Counted from the stretch's first letter, positions 43,447 to 53,281 are shown. The stretch is DNA of 64,000 nt from Enterobacter asburiae (GCF_007035645.1 NZ_AP019632.1:2046001-2110000), one strand, 5' to 3'. Numbers and translations: made by a program. Notes: generated by a model not told the origin, from the letters alone.

Positions 43447-44448
43447 ATGTCATGGCGAATCAGCATTCTGGATAAAAGCCCCATCGCTGAAAACGAAACG
43501 GCTGCCGATGCACTGGCGCGTACCCTGGCGCTGGCGCAGCAGGCAGAAAATCTGGGCTATCACCGCTTCTGGATTGCCGAACACCACAACACTCCCCACC
43601 TTGCCAGCCCCTCGCCGGAGCTGCTGATTGCCTGGATCCTCGGGCAGACAACGCGCATCCGCGTCGGATCCGGCGGCGTGATGCTCCAGCACTACAGCCC
43701 TTATAAAGTCGCCGAGAATTTTAACGTGCTGGCCGCGCTGGCGCCCGGCCGCGTGGATCTCGGCGTCGGAAAAGCCCCCGGCGGGCTGCCGCTCTCAACC
43801 CGCGCGCTGCAGCAGGGGCTGAATCAAGAGGAAAAGGGCAGCTTCGCCGAACAGCTGGCCCAGCTCGATCGCTGGATCCGTCCTGAGCATCAGTCTCATG
43901 AAGAGGCCGTTCGCGCCACGCCGCTGCCGCCGCTGCCTGCAGAGGGTTTCCTGCTGGGCGCGAGTATCGATAGCGCGCTGCTGGCCGCCGGGCTCGGCTG
44001 GCACTTTGTGTTTGCCGCGCATCTGAACGGTGACCCGGACCTGCTGCGCGAGGTGGTCTCGACCTGGCGTAAGAACAGCGCGCGGGACGTAATTGTGGCG
44101 GTACAGGCGATTGTCGCGCCGACGCAGGCAGAGGCGGAAGCCCTGGCGCAGAAGGTCGAAGTGTGGGGCGTTGAGCTGGCAAACGGCCAGCGAGTCACCG
44201 TGGCCAGCGAAGAGCAGGCCTACGCCTTTGCGCGCCAGGCGGGCAGCGAGCCGGTGCGCATTGCACGTCGGGCGCAGTCGCTGCTGGCGGGTACGGCTGA
44301 GTCGGTGCTCGAACAGCTTAACGCCCTGCATGAAAAGTGGGGCATTGACGAATTTATCATCGACACGCCGGTAGCGGAGGGGGCAACGCGCGTCGCGTCG
44401 CTGCGCCTGCTTGCCGAGGCGCGTCTTAACAAGGAGGTCACCGTATGA
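43447..44448 (+). CDS. Luciferase-like FMN monooxygenase (MsnO8-type)
   Basis: 333 residues; TIM-barrel flavin monooxygenase with FWIAEHHNTPHLASPSPELLI, RIRVGSGGVMLQHYSPYKVA and GRVDLGVGKAPGG, as in the LLM MsnO8 family. First gene of an eight-gene operon for uptake and breakdown of a sulfur compound (inference from neighbours). Its stop overlaps the next start (ATGA). It needs reduced FMN from a reductase encoded elsewhere. Confidence 0.85.
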   Translation: MSWRISILDKSPIAENETAADALARTLALAQQAENLGYHRFWIAEHHNTPHLASPSPELLIAWILGQTTRIRVGSGGVMLQHYSPYKVAENFNVLAALAPGRVDLGVGKAPGGLPLSTRALQQGLNQEEKGSFAEQLAQLDRWIRPEHQSHEEAVRATPLPPLPAEGFLLGASIDSALLAAGLGWHFVFAAHLNGDPDLLREVVSTWRKNSARDVIVAVQAIVAPTQAEAEALAQKVEVWGVELANGQRVTVASEEQAYAFARQAGSEPVRIARRAQSLLAGTAESVLEQLNALHEKWGIDEFIIDTPVAEGATRVASLRLLAEARLNKEVTV

Positions 44449-45566
44449 GCTTTGGCGAACAGCTGATTGCCTGGCGTCGCGAGCTGCACCAGAACCCGGA
44501 GCTCTCCGGCCAGGAAGTGGAAACCACAACGCGTCTGCGCCAGTGGCTGACGAATGCCGGGATCACCCCGCAGCCTTACGACCTGTCGACCGGGCTGGTG
44601 GCGGAAATCGGCTCGGGCAACAAACTGATTGCGCTGCGCGCAGATATTGATGCCCTGCCGATTGAAGAGCGCAGCGGCGTGCCGTTTAGCTCCCAGCGTG
44701 CAGGCGTAATGCATGCCTGCGGACACGATATCCACACCAGCGTGATCCTCGGCGCCGCGTTAAAGCTGAAAGAGCGGGAAGCCTCGCTTAACGGCCGGGT
44801 GCGGATCCTGTTTCAGCCTGCCGAAGAGAACTTTGGCGGTGCGAAGAGCATGGTGCAGGCCGGCGCCCTGCGCGACGTCAGCGCCATCTTCGGCATGCAT
44901 AACGAGCCCGGCCTGCCGGTCGGTGAGTTCGCTACCCGAGGCGGGCCGTTTTATGCCAACGTCGATCGCTTCGTGATCCGCATTACCGGTAAGGGTGCGC
45001 ACGCCGCACGTCCGCACGAAGGTAATGACGCCATCGTGCTGGCGAGCCAGCTGGTGACGGCGCTGCAAAGCGTCGCCAGCCGCAACGTCAATACGCTGGA
45101 TTCGGTGGTGCTGAGCGTGACGCGCATTGCAGGCGGTAACACCTGGAACGTGCTGCCGGAAAGCGTCGAGCTGGAAGGCACGCTGCGCACCCACCGCACG
45201 GAAGTGCAGCAGAACGTGAAAGCCCGCGTGGGCGAAATCGCCGCCGGGTTTGCCAGCGCCTTTAGCGCGCAGATTGATATCACCTGGTATGCCGGGCCCA
45301 CCGCGCTGGTGAACGACGAGCGCTGGGCCGATTTCGCCACCTCGGTCGCCAGAGAAGCAGGCTACGAAACCCGGCACGCCGAGCTGCATATGGGCGGGGA
45401 AGATTTCGCGGTCTATCTGCAGCAGATCCCGGGGGCGTTTGTCAGCATCGGCAGCAACAGCCCGTATGGTTTACATCATCCGGCATTCAACCCGGATGAG
45501 GCATTAATTGAGCCCGCTGCCCGCTATTTTGCACAGCTTGCGGAAAAAGCCCTGCAACACGTTTAA
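44445..45566 (+). CDS. M20-family amidohydrolase / N-acyl-cysteine-type deacetylase
   Basis: 373 residues. M20D metallopeptidase motifs: [14 protein letters not shown], the metal-site segments [32 protein letters not shown] and [15 protein letters not shown], and [18 protein letters not shown]. Related to hippurate hydrolases and to Bacillus YxeP/YtnL, which remove an N-acetyl group from S-substituted cysteines. It fits with the GNAT gene further on: acetylate, oxidise, deacetylate. Confidence 0.87.
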   Translation: MSFGEQLIAWRRELHQNPELSGQEVETTTRLRQWLTNAGITPQPYDLSTGLVAEIGSGNKLIALRADIDALPIEERSGVPFSSQRAGVMHACGHDIHTSVILGAALKLKEREASLNGRVRILFQPAEENFGGAKSMVQAGALRDVSAIFGMHNEPGLPVGEFATRGGPFYANVDRFVIRITGKGAHAARPHEGNDAIVLASQLVTALQSVASRNVNTLDSVVLSVTRIAGGNTWNVLPESVELEGTLRTHRTEVQQNVKARVGEIAAGFASAFSAQIDITWYAGPTALVNDERWADFATSVAREAGYETRHAELHMGGEDFAVYLQQIPGAFVSIGSNSPYGLHHPAFNPDEALIEPAARYFAQLAEKALQHV

Positions 45567-45582
45567 TTCTGGAGAGGTGAAT

Positions 45583-46899
45583 ATGTCTGCACATCGTCAA
45601 CTGCGGCTCGGGACCATTTTGCATGGTGCATCGGGAAATATGTCCGCCTGGCGTCACCCTGAGGCCGTCGCCGATGCCAGCATCAATTTTGATTTCGTCA
45701 AAGCGACGGCGTTAAAGGCGGAGGAGGGCAAACTTGATTTTTTATTCGTTGCCGACGGTCTCTATATCAACGAGAAATCGATCCCGCATTTTTTAAACCG
45801 CTTTGAACCGCTGACGGTGTTATCCGCTCTCGCCAGCATCACCTCGCGCCTGGGGCTGGTAGGAACCTTATCCACCTCCTACAGCGAGCCTTTCACTACG
45901 GCGCGCCAGTTCGCCAGCCTCGACCACCTCAGCAACGGACGCGCGGGCTGGAACGTGGTGACTTCGCCGCTGGAAGGGTCAGCGAAGAACTTTTCCCGTG
46001 AAAAACATCCCGAGCACGCGCTGCGCTATCGCATTGCGGATGAATATCTCGACGTGGTGAAAGGGCTATGGGATTCCTGGGAAGGCGATGCCTTTGTGCG
46101 CAACAAAGAGAGCGGTCAGTTTTTTGACCCGGCAAAATTGCATACCCTGGACCACCACGGTGATTTCTTCCAGGTCGCCGGGCCGCTGAATATTGGTCGA
46201 ACGCCGCAGGGGCGGCCGATTGTCTTTCAGGCGGGCGCGTCGGACGACGGGAAAAAGCTGGCGGCGAAACATGCCGACGCCATTTTTACCCATCACGAGA
46301 CCCTCGATGAGGCAAAAGCCTTTTATCGCGACGTGAAGCAGCAGCTGGAAAGTAACGGACGCCGCGCGTCAGATTTACATATTTTCCAGGGCGTCAGCGT
46401 GATTGTGGGTAAAGACGCCGATGACGTGGAAAACCAGTATCAAACCACGGCGGCGCTGGTGTCGATTAACGATGCCCTCAACTACCTCGGACGCTATTTC
46501 GAACATCACGATTTCAGCCAGTACCCGCTCGACGAGCCGTTCCCGGATATCGGCGACTTAGGCAAAAACAGCTTCCGCAGCACCACTGATGAAATTAAGC
46601 GTAACGCCCGCGAGCGCAGCTTAACCCTGCGTCAGGTGGCGCTGGAAGCCGCCTCGCCGCGACCGCGCTTTTCCGGTACGCCGGAAGAGGTGGCCGACGG
46701 CCTGCAGGCCTGGTTTGAAGGCTATGCCGCAGACGGCTTCATCATTCAGGGCGGTACGCCGGACACCTTCCCGCGCTTTGTTGACCAGGTAGTGCCCGTT
46801 TTACAGGCGCGCGGCCTGTTCCGTACCGACTACCCGGGCACCACGCTGCGCGAAAGCCTCGGCTTAGACGAACCTAAAAACCAATACACACAACAATAA
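45583..46899 (+). CDS. NtaA/SnaA/DszA-family FMN monooxygenase (YxeK-like)
   Basis: 438 residues from ATG 45583 (GGAGAGG upstream). Bacterial-luciferase fold with [55 protein letters not shown] and the late [17 protein letters not shown]. The family cleaves C-S or C-N bonds of substrates such as N-acetyl-S-(2-succino)cysteine, nitrilotriacetate or dibenzothiophene sulfone. Gene context favours an S-substituted cysteine. Confidence 0.88.
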   Translation: MSAHRQLRLGTILHGASGNMSAWRHPEAVADASINFDFVKATALKAEEGKLDFLFVADGLYINEKSIPHFLNRFEPLTVLSALASITSRLGLVGTLSTSYSEPFTTARQFASLDHLSNGRAGWNVVTSPLEGSAKNFSREKHPEHALRYRIADEYLDVVKGLWDSWEGDAFVRNKESGQFFDPAKLHTLDHHGDFFQVAGPLNIGRTPQGRPIVFQAGASDDGKKLAAKHADAIFTHHETLDEAKAFYRDVKQQLESNGRRASDLHIFQGVSVIVGKDADDVENQYQTTAALVSINDALNYLGRYFEHHDFSQYPLDEPFPDIGDLGKNSFRSTTDEIKRNARERSLTLRQVALEAASPRPRFSGTPEEVADGLQAWFEGYAADGFIIQGGTPDTFPRFVDQVVPVLQARGLFRTDYPGTTLRESLGLDEPKNQYTQQ

Positions 46900-46913
46900 A
46901 AGAGAACCCCGCT

Positions 46914-47846
46914 ATGCAGAAAACAACGCTTATTCTGGCGCTCGCGCTGGCCTTTACCCCTGCCGTCTGGGCAGAGAATGTGAATATTAACGGCACCGGC
47001 GTGAGCATCGAGGCCAATAAAACGCCGGTTAATACCGTCAAAAACAGCGAGGCGGTGGCACAGCTGCCGAAAGATTATCGCTTTGCCGTGCCGGGGAAAT
47101 TTACCGTGGCGGTGGCGGGCCTCAATCAACCACCGCTGACGGTGTTTTCCGACGACAACAAAACGCTGCTGGGAAGCGAGGTTGACGTCGCCCGTCTGGT
47201 CGCTGACAGCCTCGGGCTGGAGCTAAACGTGGTGCCAACCTCCTGGGAAGACTGGCCGCTGGGCGTGGCTTCCGGGAAATATGATGCCGCTATCAGCAAC
47301 ATCACCGTCACCAAAGAGCGTAAAGAGAAGTTTGACTTTGCCACCTACCGCAAAGATTCCCTCGGGTTCTACGTGAAATCAACCAGCCCGATCAAGTCGT
47401 TGCAAAAGGCTGAGGACATCGCCGGGCTGCGGATTATCGTCGGCTCCGGCACCAACCAGGAGGCCATCCTCCTGGCCTGGAATGCCGAAAACCTGAAGAA
47501 GGGCCTGAAGCCCTTTACCCCGATCTACACCAAAGACGATGCGGCACAAACGCTGGCCCTGCAGTCCGGGCGCGCGGATGCCTACTTTGGTCCGAACGTG
47601 ATTGGCGCCTGGAAAGCGGCGCTGAACGGGAAAACCAAACTGGTGGGTAGCGTCGACGGCGGCTGGCCGAAGGCGGCGCACATTGCGGTTACGCTGAAGA
47701 AAGGCAGCGGGCTGGTTGAGCCGGTGCAAACCGCGCTGAACGGCGTGATCAAAAACGGCGACTACGACAAAGTGCTGAACCGCTGGGGGGAAGGCGTTGA
47801 GCGTATTCCTCAGTCAGAAGTGAACCCGGCTGGCCTGGGCGATTAA
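46914..47846 (+). CDS. Polar-amino-acid ABC binding protein 1 of the organosulfur operon
   Basis: 310 residues. A signal peptide ends AVWA; HisJ/FliY-type binding fold with KFTVAVAGLNQPPLTVFSDD, TSWEDWPLGVASGKYDAAISN and VGSGTNQEAILLAWN. It is a clear paralog of the binding protein at 50068, with shared wording such as EDWPLG and RKEKFDFATYR. Periplasmic receptor for the permease at 48375. Confidence 0.88.
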   Translation: MQKTTLILALALAFTPAVWAENVNINGTGVSIEANKTPVNTVKNSEAVAQLPKDYRFAVPGKFTVAVAGLNQPPLTVFSDDNKTLLGSEVDVARLVADSLGLELNVVPTSWEDWPLGVASGKYDAAISNITVTKERKEKFDFATYRKDSLGFYVKSTSPIKSLQKAEDIAGLRIIVGSGTNQEAILLAWNAENLKKGLKPFTPIYTKDDAAQTLALQSGRADAYFGPNVIGAWKAALNGKTKLVGSVDGGWPKAAHIAVTLKKGSGLVEPVQTALNGVIKNGDYDKVLNRWGEGVERIPQSEVNPAGLGD

Positions 47847-47855
47847 GGAGGCGTG

Positions 47856-48365
47856 ATGAGCGAACGATTTCGTGATGTTTCACCGGAAGACGCCGAGCTT
47901 CAGCCCATTATCGAAGGGCTGTTCGGTGAATATGCCGCCCGCTACGGGGACTACTTCTCCAAAGACGCGGAAGTTGAGCTTACAGAGTGGTATTTAGCGC
48001 CGCAGGGGCTGTTTATCATACTGGAGCGCGACGGGAAGATTATCGCCACCGGCGCGTACAAACCTTTCGACGAACGCACCGCAGAAATCAAACGCATCTG
48101 GACGGACAAAACCCTGCGTCAGCAGGGGCTTGCCGGGCGCGTGGTGCAGGAGCTTGAGCGCAGGGCGGTGCTGGCAGGGTACAGCCAAATATACCTGACA
48201 ACCGGATTTCGCCAGCCGGAAGCGGTACGGCTCTATCTCAGCCAGGGCTATCAGGCGCAGTTCGATCTGAACCGCGATCCGGAAGAGTACAGCCAGCCGC
48301 CGTTTGACGGTCGGCTGCGCTTCACCAAAACGCTGGTACGCGAAGCGTTCAGTAAAACCGCATGA
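47856..48365 (+). CDS. GNAT N-acetyltransferase of the organosulfur operon
   Basis: 169 residues from ATG 47856 (AAGGAGG upstream). GNAT fold with IKRIWTDKTLRQQGLAGRVVQELE (acetyl-CoA loop RQQGLAGR). By analogy with Bacillus YxeL it would N-acetylate an S-substituted cysteine before the monooxygenase step. Inserted between the binding protein and the permease gene. Confidence 0.83.
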   Translation: MSERFRDVSPEDAELQPIIEGLFGEYAARYGDYFSKDAEVELTEWYLAPQGLFIILERDGKIIATGAYKPFDERTAEIKRIWTDKTLRQQGLAGRVVQELERRAVLAGYSQIYLTTGFRQPEAVRLYLSQGYQAQFDLNRDPEEYSQPPFDGRLRFTKTLVREAFSKTA

Positions 48366-48374
48366 GGAACGACG

Positions 48375-49301
48375 ATGAGCAACGTTGAAACCATTAAGGT
48401 GGTCCCGGCGCGTTATCCGCTGCGGGCCGTCGGCGCCGCGGTGGCGCTGTTTGTCCTGGCGGTCGTGATTCAGTCCGTGGCCTTTAACCCGCGCTGGGAG
48501 TGGACGGTGTTTGCCCGCTGGTTCTTTGACCCGGTGATCCTCGAAGGTGTCGGGCAGACCCTGCTGCTGACGCTGATCGGCACCGCGCTGAGCGTGGTGC
48601 TTGGGGGCATGCTGGCGCTGGCGAGACTCTCTTCATCCTGGCTGCTGAGCAGCCTGGCGTGGGCCTACATCTGGCTGTTTCGGTCGCTGCCGCTGATCGT
48701 GGTGCTGATCATTCTCTACAACTTCTCCTATCTCTACGACACGCTTTCGCTCGGCGTGCCGTTCACCGGCATCACCTGGGGCAGCTTTGAAACCATCAAC
48801 GTGCTGGGTCAGTTTTCTACCGCCGTGGTGGGGCTCACCCTGGTGCAAAGCGCCTATACCGCCGAGATCGTTCGCGGCGGATTCCTCGGGGTCGATCACG
48901 GCCAGTATGAGGCCGCCGCCGCGCTCGGTCTGCCGGCCTGGCGACGCACGGTGCGCATCATTTTGCCTCAGGCGCTGCGCACCATTCTGCCGTCGGGGTT
49001 CAATGAAATCATCAGCCTCGCCAAGGGCACGGCGATGGTGTACGTCCTGGCGATGCCGGAGCTGTTCTATACCATCCAGATGATCTACAACCGCACGCAG
49101 GAGGTGATCCCGCTGCTGATGGTCGGTGCCGCATGGTATCTGGCGATCACCACCGTCCTGTCCGCTATCCAGTATGGCGTCGAGCGCGCGCTTGCCCGCA
49201 GCGAACGCCGCTCTGCCGTTAACCAGAACCGTGCCGCTCGTCGCACCCGTTCTGTCACCACCACGCCAGCACAGGAGCCCGTCCATGCAAGCCTCTCCTG
49301 A
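48375..49301 (+). CDS. Polar-amino-acid ABC permease
   Basis: 308 residues. HisMQ-type permease: VGQTLLLTLIGTALSVVLGG and the ATPase-docking loop GQYEAAAALGLPAWRRTVRI, then LPQALRTILPSGFNE. A Ser/Arg/Thr-rich tail runs into the next gene, which overlaps by 17 bases. A single permease gene suggests a homodimeric channel. Confidence 0.9.
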   Translation: MSNVETIKVVPARYPLRAVGAAVALFVLAVVIQSVAFNPRWEWTVFARWFFDPVILEGVGQTLLLTLIGTALSVVLGGMLALARLSSSWLLSSLAWAYIWLFRSLPLIVVLIILYNFSYLYDTLSLGVPFTGITWGSFETINVLGQFSTAVVGLTLVQSAYTAEIVRGGFLGVDHGQYEAAAALGLPAWRRTVRIILPQALRTILPSGFNEIISLAKGTAMVYVLAMPELFYTIQMIYNRTQEVIPLLMVGAAWYLAITTVLSAIQYGVERALARSERRSAVNQNRAARRTRSVTTTPAQEPVHASLS

Positions 49302-50058
49302 AGGACATATTTCGATTACCGGCGTCAGCAAGTATTTCGGTCGCCATAAGGCGCTCGACAACGTTTCGCTTGAGATCCCGCCCGGGTCCGTGACGGTGAT
49401 CCTCGGGCCGTCCGGCTCCGGTAAATCGACGCTGCTGCGCACCATTAATCACCTGGAGCGCGTCGATGAAGGTTTTATTCAGATCGACGGAGACTACATC
49501 GGCTATCGCCGTGAGGGCGACAGGCTGTATGAGCTGAAGGAGAAGGAGATCCTCAAGCAGCGCGTCAACGTGGGCTACGTGTTTCAGAACTTCAATCTCT
49601 TTCCGCACCTCACGGTGCTGGAAAACCTGATTGAGGCGCCCATCGCGCATAAAAAGCTCAGCAAAAAGGAGGCGGTGGAAAGGGCGTACAGCCTGCTGGA
49701 CGTGGTCGGGCTGCGGGATAAAGCCGATGCCTGGTCTCGTCATCTCTCCGGCGGGCAGCAGCAGCGTATTGCCATTGCCCGCGCGCTGGCGCTGCGTCCC
49801 CGCGTGATGCTGTTTGATGAGCCCACCTCGGCGCTGGACCCGGAGCTGGTGGGGGAAGTGTTAGACGTGATCAAAAAGCTGGCCCGGTCCGGCACCACGC
49901 TGGTGGTAGTGACCCACGAGATCGGCTTTGCCCGTGAAGTGGCGGATCAGGTGGTGTTTATGGTCGACGGAAAAATCGTCGAGCAGGGAAGCAGTGACGA
50001 GGTATTAAACCGTCCGTCACATGCGCGAACGCGCCAGTTTCTCTCCAAAGTCTTGTAA
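49285..50058 (+). CDS. Polar-amino-acid ABC ATPase
   Basis: 257 residues from ATG 49285, inside the end of the permease gene; the longer frame from 49126 is out of register with any ribosome site. Walker A LGPSGSGKSTLLRTINHLE, FQNFNLFPHLTVLENL, signature HLSGGQQQRIAIARALA, Walker B VMLFDEPTSALDPEL and VTHEIGFAREVAD. GlnQ/HisP-type ATPase for the sulfur-compound importer. Confidence 0.92.
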   Translation: MQASPEGHISITGVSKYFGRHKALDNVSLEIPPGSVTVILGPSGSGKSTLLRTINHLERVDEGFIQIDGDYIGYRREGDRLYELKEKEILKQRVNVGYVFQNFNLFPHLTVLENLIEAPIAHKKLSKKEAVERAYSLLDVVGLRDKADAWSRHLSGGQQQRIAIARALALRPRVMLFDEPTSALDPELVGEVLDVIKKLARSGTTLVVVTHEIGFAREVADQVVFMVDGKIVEQGSSDEVLNRPSHARTRQFLSKVL

Positions 50059-50067
50059 GGAGTGCCA

Positions 50068-50955
50068 ATGAAATATGGACTTCTGGCGGGGCTGGTCTTC
50101 ACGGCGGCGAGCCACGCCAGCATTGATTTGAAAGCCAACGAGCAGCCGCTGCCGGTGACGGTGGATCGTCAGGCCGTGGGGAAGATCCCCGCCAATTACA
50201 AATTCGTTGAGCCGGGTACGCTGACGGTCGCCGTTTCGGCGCTGAATTCTCCGCCGCTGGCGCTGCTGGCCAGCGATAACCGCACGCGCATTGGCAGCGA
50301 CCCGGATATCGCCCGCCTGCTGGCGGGCAGCCTGGGGCTAAAGCTGAAGCTGGTGCCGACGGCGTGGGAAGACTGGCCGCTCGGGATCGCCTCCGGGCGC
50401 TACGACGTGGCGCTGGTGAACATTGCGGTGACCGAACAGCGTAAAGAGAAATTTGATTTTGCGACCTACCGCGTCGATTCGCTGGCGTTTTCGGTGAAAT
50501 CCACCAGCGAGATCCAGTCAATCAAAAGCGCGGAAGATCTGGCCGGGAAAAAGGTGATCGTCGGCTCTGGTACCAATCAGGAGCGCATTCTGCTGGGCTG
50601 GAACGAAGAGAACAAAAAGGCAGGGCGGGCGCCTGCGCTGCCGGTCTATCTCCACGACGATGCCTCGGGCAATCTCTATATTCAGTCCGGCAGGGCGGAT
50701 GTGTTCTTTGGCCCTCAGTCGGTTTCAGCCTACAAAGCGGCGCTCACGGGTAAAACCCGCGTGGTCGGTTTAGGGCCGAAAAAAGCCTATGTCGCCACCA
50801 CCACCAAAAAGGGCAATGAGCTGGTGTACGCGCTGCAGGCCGCGCTGGACGGCGCGATTAAGCGCGGAGATTACCAGAAGGTGCTGGCGCGCTGGGGCGA
50901 GCAGGGCGAAGCGGTGGCGCAGTCGGAGGTCAACCCGCCTGGGATAACCTACTAA
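50068..50955 (+). CDS. Polar-amino-acid ABC binding protein 2 of the organosulfur operon
   Basis: 295 residues from ATG 50068 (AAGGAG just before). Signal peptide about 15-18 residues (ending ASHAS). Same fold and many shared segments with the protein at 46914: TAWEDWPLGIASGRYDVAL, RKEKFDFATYRVDSLAF, VGSGTNQERILLGWNEE. Two receptors for one transporter would widen the substrate range. Last gene of the operon; a large palindromic repeat follows. Confidence 0.88.
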   Translation: MKYGLLAGLVFTAASHASIDLKANEQPLPVTVDRQAVGKIPANYKFVEPGTLTVAVSALNSPPLALLASDNRTRIGSDPDIARLLAGSLGLKLKLVPTAWEDWPLGIASGRYDVALVNIAVTEQRKEKFDFATYRVDSLAFSVKSTSEIQSIKSAEDLAGKKVIVGSGTNQERILLGWNEENKKAGRAPALPVYLHDDASGNLYIQSGRADVFFGPQSVSAYKAALTGKTRVVGLGPKKAYVATTTKKGNELVYALQAALDGAIKRGDYQKVLARWGEQGEAVAQSEVNPPGITY

Positions 50956-50963
50956 TGGTGCTC

Positions 50964-51157
50964 TATACCCAAAATAATTCGAGTTGCAGGACAAAACGGC
51001 TTGCCGTTTTGAACAGCGCTTGCGCTGGCCCCGAAGGGGCGAGGCTACAGGCCGAGTAACGCGGCAAGGGAACGAATCCCCGGGAGCGTACACAAGTACG
51101 TGACTGGGGTGAGTGAGTGCAGCCAACGCACCTGCAACTTGAAGTATGACGGGTATA
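50964..51157. repeat. 194-bp palindromic intergenic element with TATACCC/GGGTATA ends (MITE-like)
   Basis: The two ends form imperfect 27-base inverted repeats: each starts TATACCC and ends AGTTGCAGG, with 22 of 27 positions matching. Inside are short tight hairpins one after another: AAAACGGC-TT-GCCGTTTT, CAGCGC-TT-GCGCTG and CCCC-GAA-GGGG. Similar elements are, as I recall, scattered in enteric genomes. No coding frame. It may be a non-autonomous mobile element that now acts as 3' end of the organosulfur operon. Confidence 0.75.
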
Positions 51158-51188
51158 CACTTAGGGTTTTCATCCCTGCGGAGGCAAC

Positions 51189-51806
51189 ATGATTAAACTC
51201 TATGGCGTACCCGGCTGGGGCTCGGCAATCGGTGAAGTGATGCTAACCCTGGCTGATATCCCTTATCAATTTATCAACGTGGACGGGTTTGACCAGCCCG
51301 GCCCGCAGCGTGAGCTGCTGCAAAAGCTCAACCCGCTGTGTCAGGTACCCACGCTGGAGCTGGAAAATGGCGCCATCATGACCGAAACGGCGGCAATCGC
51401 CCTGATGGTGCTCGACAGATGTCCCGATCTTGCGCCGCCCGTGGGGCAGGCCGAACGCCAGCAGTTTCAGCGCTTGCTGATCTGGTTTGTGGCCAACGTC
51501 TATCCCACGTTTACGTATGCGGACTATCCCGAACGCTGGGCGCAGGATGCGCCTGAACAGCTGCAGAAAAACTGCATCGAATACCGGAAGTCCCTCTATT
51601 TGTGGTTCGAAACTCAGCTCAAGGCCGCCCCGTTTGCGCTGGGTGAACGGCTGACGCTGCTGGATGTTTATATCGCGGTGGCGCGAACCTGGGGGCCACG
51701 CCATGACTGGTTTGCGGCCAATACGCCGAAACTGACGGCCATCGCAGATACCGTATGTCAGCTGCCGGAACTGCACAAGGTGTTAAAGGCCAACGGTATT
51801 ATCTGA
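51189..51806 (+). CDS. Glutathione S-transferase family protein
   Basis: 205 residues. N-terminal thioredoxin-like domain (IKLYGVPGWGSAIGEVMLTL; NPLCQVPTLELENGAIMTET with the cis-Pro and Glu-Thr of the glutathione site) and C-terminal helical domain with ALGERLTLLDVYIAVARTW. Substrate unknown. Starts just after the repeat element, with GGAGGC as ribosome site. Confidence 0.85.
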   Translation: MIKLYGVPGWGSAIGEVMLTLADIPYQFINVDGFDQPGPQRELLQKLNPLCQVPTLELENGAIMTETAAIALMVLDRCPDLAPPVGQAERQQFQRLLIWFVANVYPTFTYADYPERWAQDAPEQLQKNCIEYRKSLYLWFETQLKAAPFALGERLTLLDVYIAVARTWGPRHDWFAANTPKLTAIADTVCQLPELHKVLKANGII

Positions 51807-51843
51807 TAACGTGGAGCCCTGACTCACAACTGGAAGCCTGCAT

Positions 51844-52074
51844 ATGCCACACGTAGATATCAAATGTTTTCCCCGCGATTTGAACGACGAACAAAAAACC
51901 GCACTGGCCGAGGATATTGCTGAGGTCATTATTCGCCATTTCAACAGCAAAGACAGCTCGGTGTCCGTTGCGTTGAATCAGGTGAACCAGGAGGACTGGA
52001 AAGAGCAGGTCTGGGATACCGAAATAGGACCGAAGCTGGACGAATTAATCAAAAAGCCAGGCTATTCAATGTAA
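51844..52074 (+). CDS. pptA: 4-oxalocrotonate-type tautomerase PptA (YdcE)
   Basis: 76 residues; after Met removal the catalytic N-terminal Pro is exposed ([18 protein letters not shown]). Ends KKPGYSM, like E. coli PptA minus two residues. Tautomerises phenylpyruvate-like enols in vitro; physiological substrate unknown. Followed by a terminator. Confidence 0.92.
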   Translation: MPHVDIKCFPRDLNDEQKTALAEDIAEVIIRHFNSKDSSVSVALNQVNQEDWKEQVWDTEIGPKLDELIKKPGYSM

Positions 52075-52083
52075 GCGCAATTG

Positions 52084-52112
52084 CCGGGGGGGAACTCTCC
52101 TCCCCGGTTTTT
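52084..52112 (+). terminator. Terminator of pptA
   Basis: CCGGGG (52084-52089) pairs with CCCCGG (52102-52107), followed by TTTTT. Confidence 0.8.
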
Positions 52113-52267
52113 CCCGTCTCGTCTTCCCGCTTTTTCGCAAAAATCGATAAAAATGCGTTTTATCTTATCCGTTACACTTTACGTTTCTGACTGACATTTC
52201 ATACATCCTTAGGAAAGATCTCAAACAGAATCAGTTAAGGACAGACACGCTAAAGGATAATTTTCTC

Positions 52268-53269
52268 ATGACAAAATTACCCCGTTTTTCACTCGCCTTT
52301 CTTCACCCTCGTTACTGGCTAAGCTGGGCCGGCATCGCCGCGCTGTGGCTCATCATGCTGCTACCTTATCCGCTGCTGTTCCGAATCGGCCACAGTCTTG
52401 GACGGCTGGCGATGCGCCTGCTTCCGCGCCGCGTTGAGATTGCCCGCCGCAACCTGGAACTCTGTTTTCCGGAGATGAAAAAGGCGGAGCGAGAGTCACT
52501 GCTGCAGCGTAATTTTGAATCGGTAGGAATGGGGGTAATCGAAACCGGGATGGCATGGTTCTGGCCTGCGTGGCGGGTGAAGAAATGCTTTACCGTGACG
52601 GGTTATGAGCACATGGAAAAGGCGCGGGCAAAGGGAAATGGCGTGGTGCTCGTTGGCATGCATTTTCTCACCCTTGAGCTGGGCGCGCGGATCTTTGGCA
52701 TGCTCAACCCCGGCATTGGGGTGTATCGTCCGAATAATAACGCGCTGCTGGACTGGCTTCAGACGCGCGGGCGCCTGCGCTCCAATAAAACCATGCTCGA
52801 TCGTCATGATTTAAAGGGCATGATCCGCTCGCTGAAGCAGAATGAAATTTTGTGGTACGCCCCGGACCATGACTATGGCAAAACCAATAGCGTCTTTGTG
52901 CCGTTCTTTGCGGTTGCGGATGCCGCCACGACCGCTGGAAGCTATATGCTGGTCAAAAGCGCTAAGCCTGCCGTCATTCCCTTTGTGCCGCGCCGCCGGG
53001 CGGACGGTACAGGCTACGAACTGATTATTCTGGAGGATATCAGCGAGTCGCTGCAGGGGGGCGATAAAGAATCTGTTGCGACGCAGATGAACAGGGCGAT
53101 TGAGCAGGCGGTACGGATGGCGCCAGAACAGTATATGTGGCTGCACCGGCGCTTCAAAACGCGTCCTGAAGGTCAGCCTGACCGGTATGCCCGCCGCAAG
53201 AGCGTGGCACCAAAGGCTGATATCCTGTCTGCCGCCGATCTTTCCGAACGGTCGGGCGTCCAGCATTAA
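52268..53269 (+). CDS. LpxL/LpxP-family lipid A late acyltransferase
   Basis: 333 residues. Single N-terminal membrane helix, then the acyltransferase motif [15 protein letters not shown] (His-x4-Glu), [33 protein letters not shown] and [18 protein letters not shown]. Very close to LpxL and LpxP, which add laurate or palmitoleate to Kdo2-lipid IVA at the inner membrane. It carries about 25 extra C-terminal residues after the usual end ([17 protein letters not shown] and on). Genomic place differs from lpxL and lpxP of E. coli, so it is likely an extra paralog changing lipid A acylation. Confidence 0.88.
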   Translation: MTKLPRFSLAFLHPRYWLSWAGIAALWLIMLLPYPLLFRIGHSLGRLAMRLLPRRVEIARRNLELCFPEMKKAERESLLQRNFESVGMGVIETGMAWFWPAWRVKKCFTVTGYEHMEKARAKGNGVVLVGMHFLTLELGARIFGMLNPGIGVYRPNNNALLDWLQTRGRLRSNKTMLDRHDLKGMIRSLKQNEILWYAPDHDYGKTNSVFVPFFAVADAATTAGSYMLVKSAKPAVIPFVPRRRADGTGYELIILEDISESLQGGDKESVATQMNRAIEQAVRMAPEQYMWLHRRFKTRPEGQPDRYARRKSVAPKADILSAADLSERSGVQH

Positions 53270-53281
53270 GGCAGCAATCCA

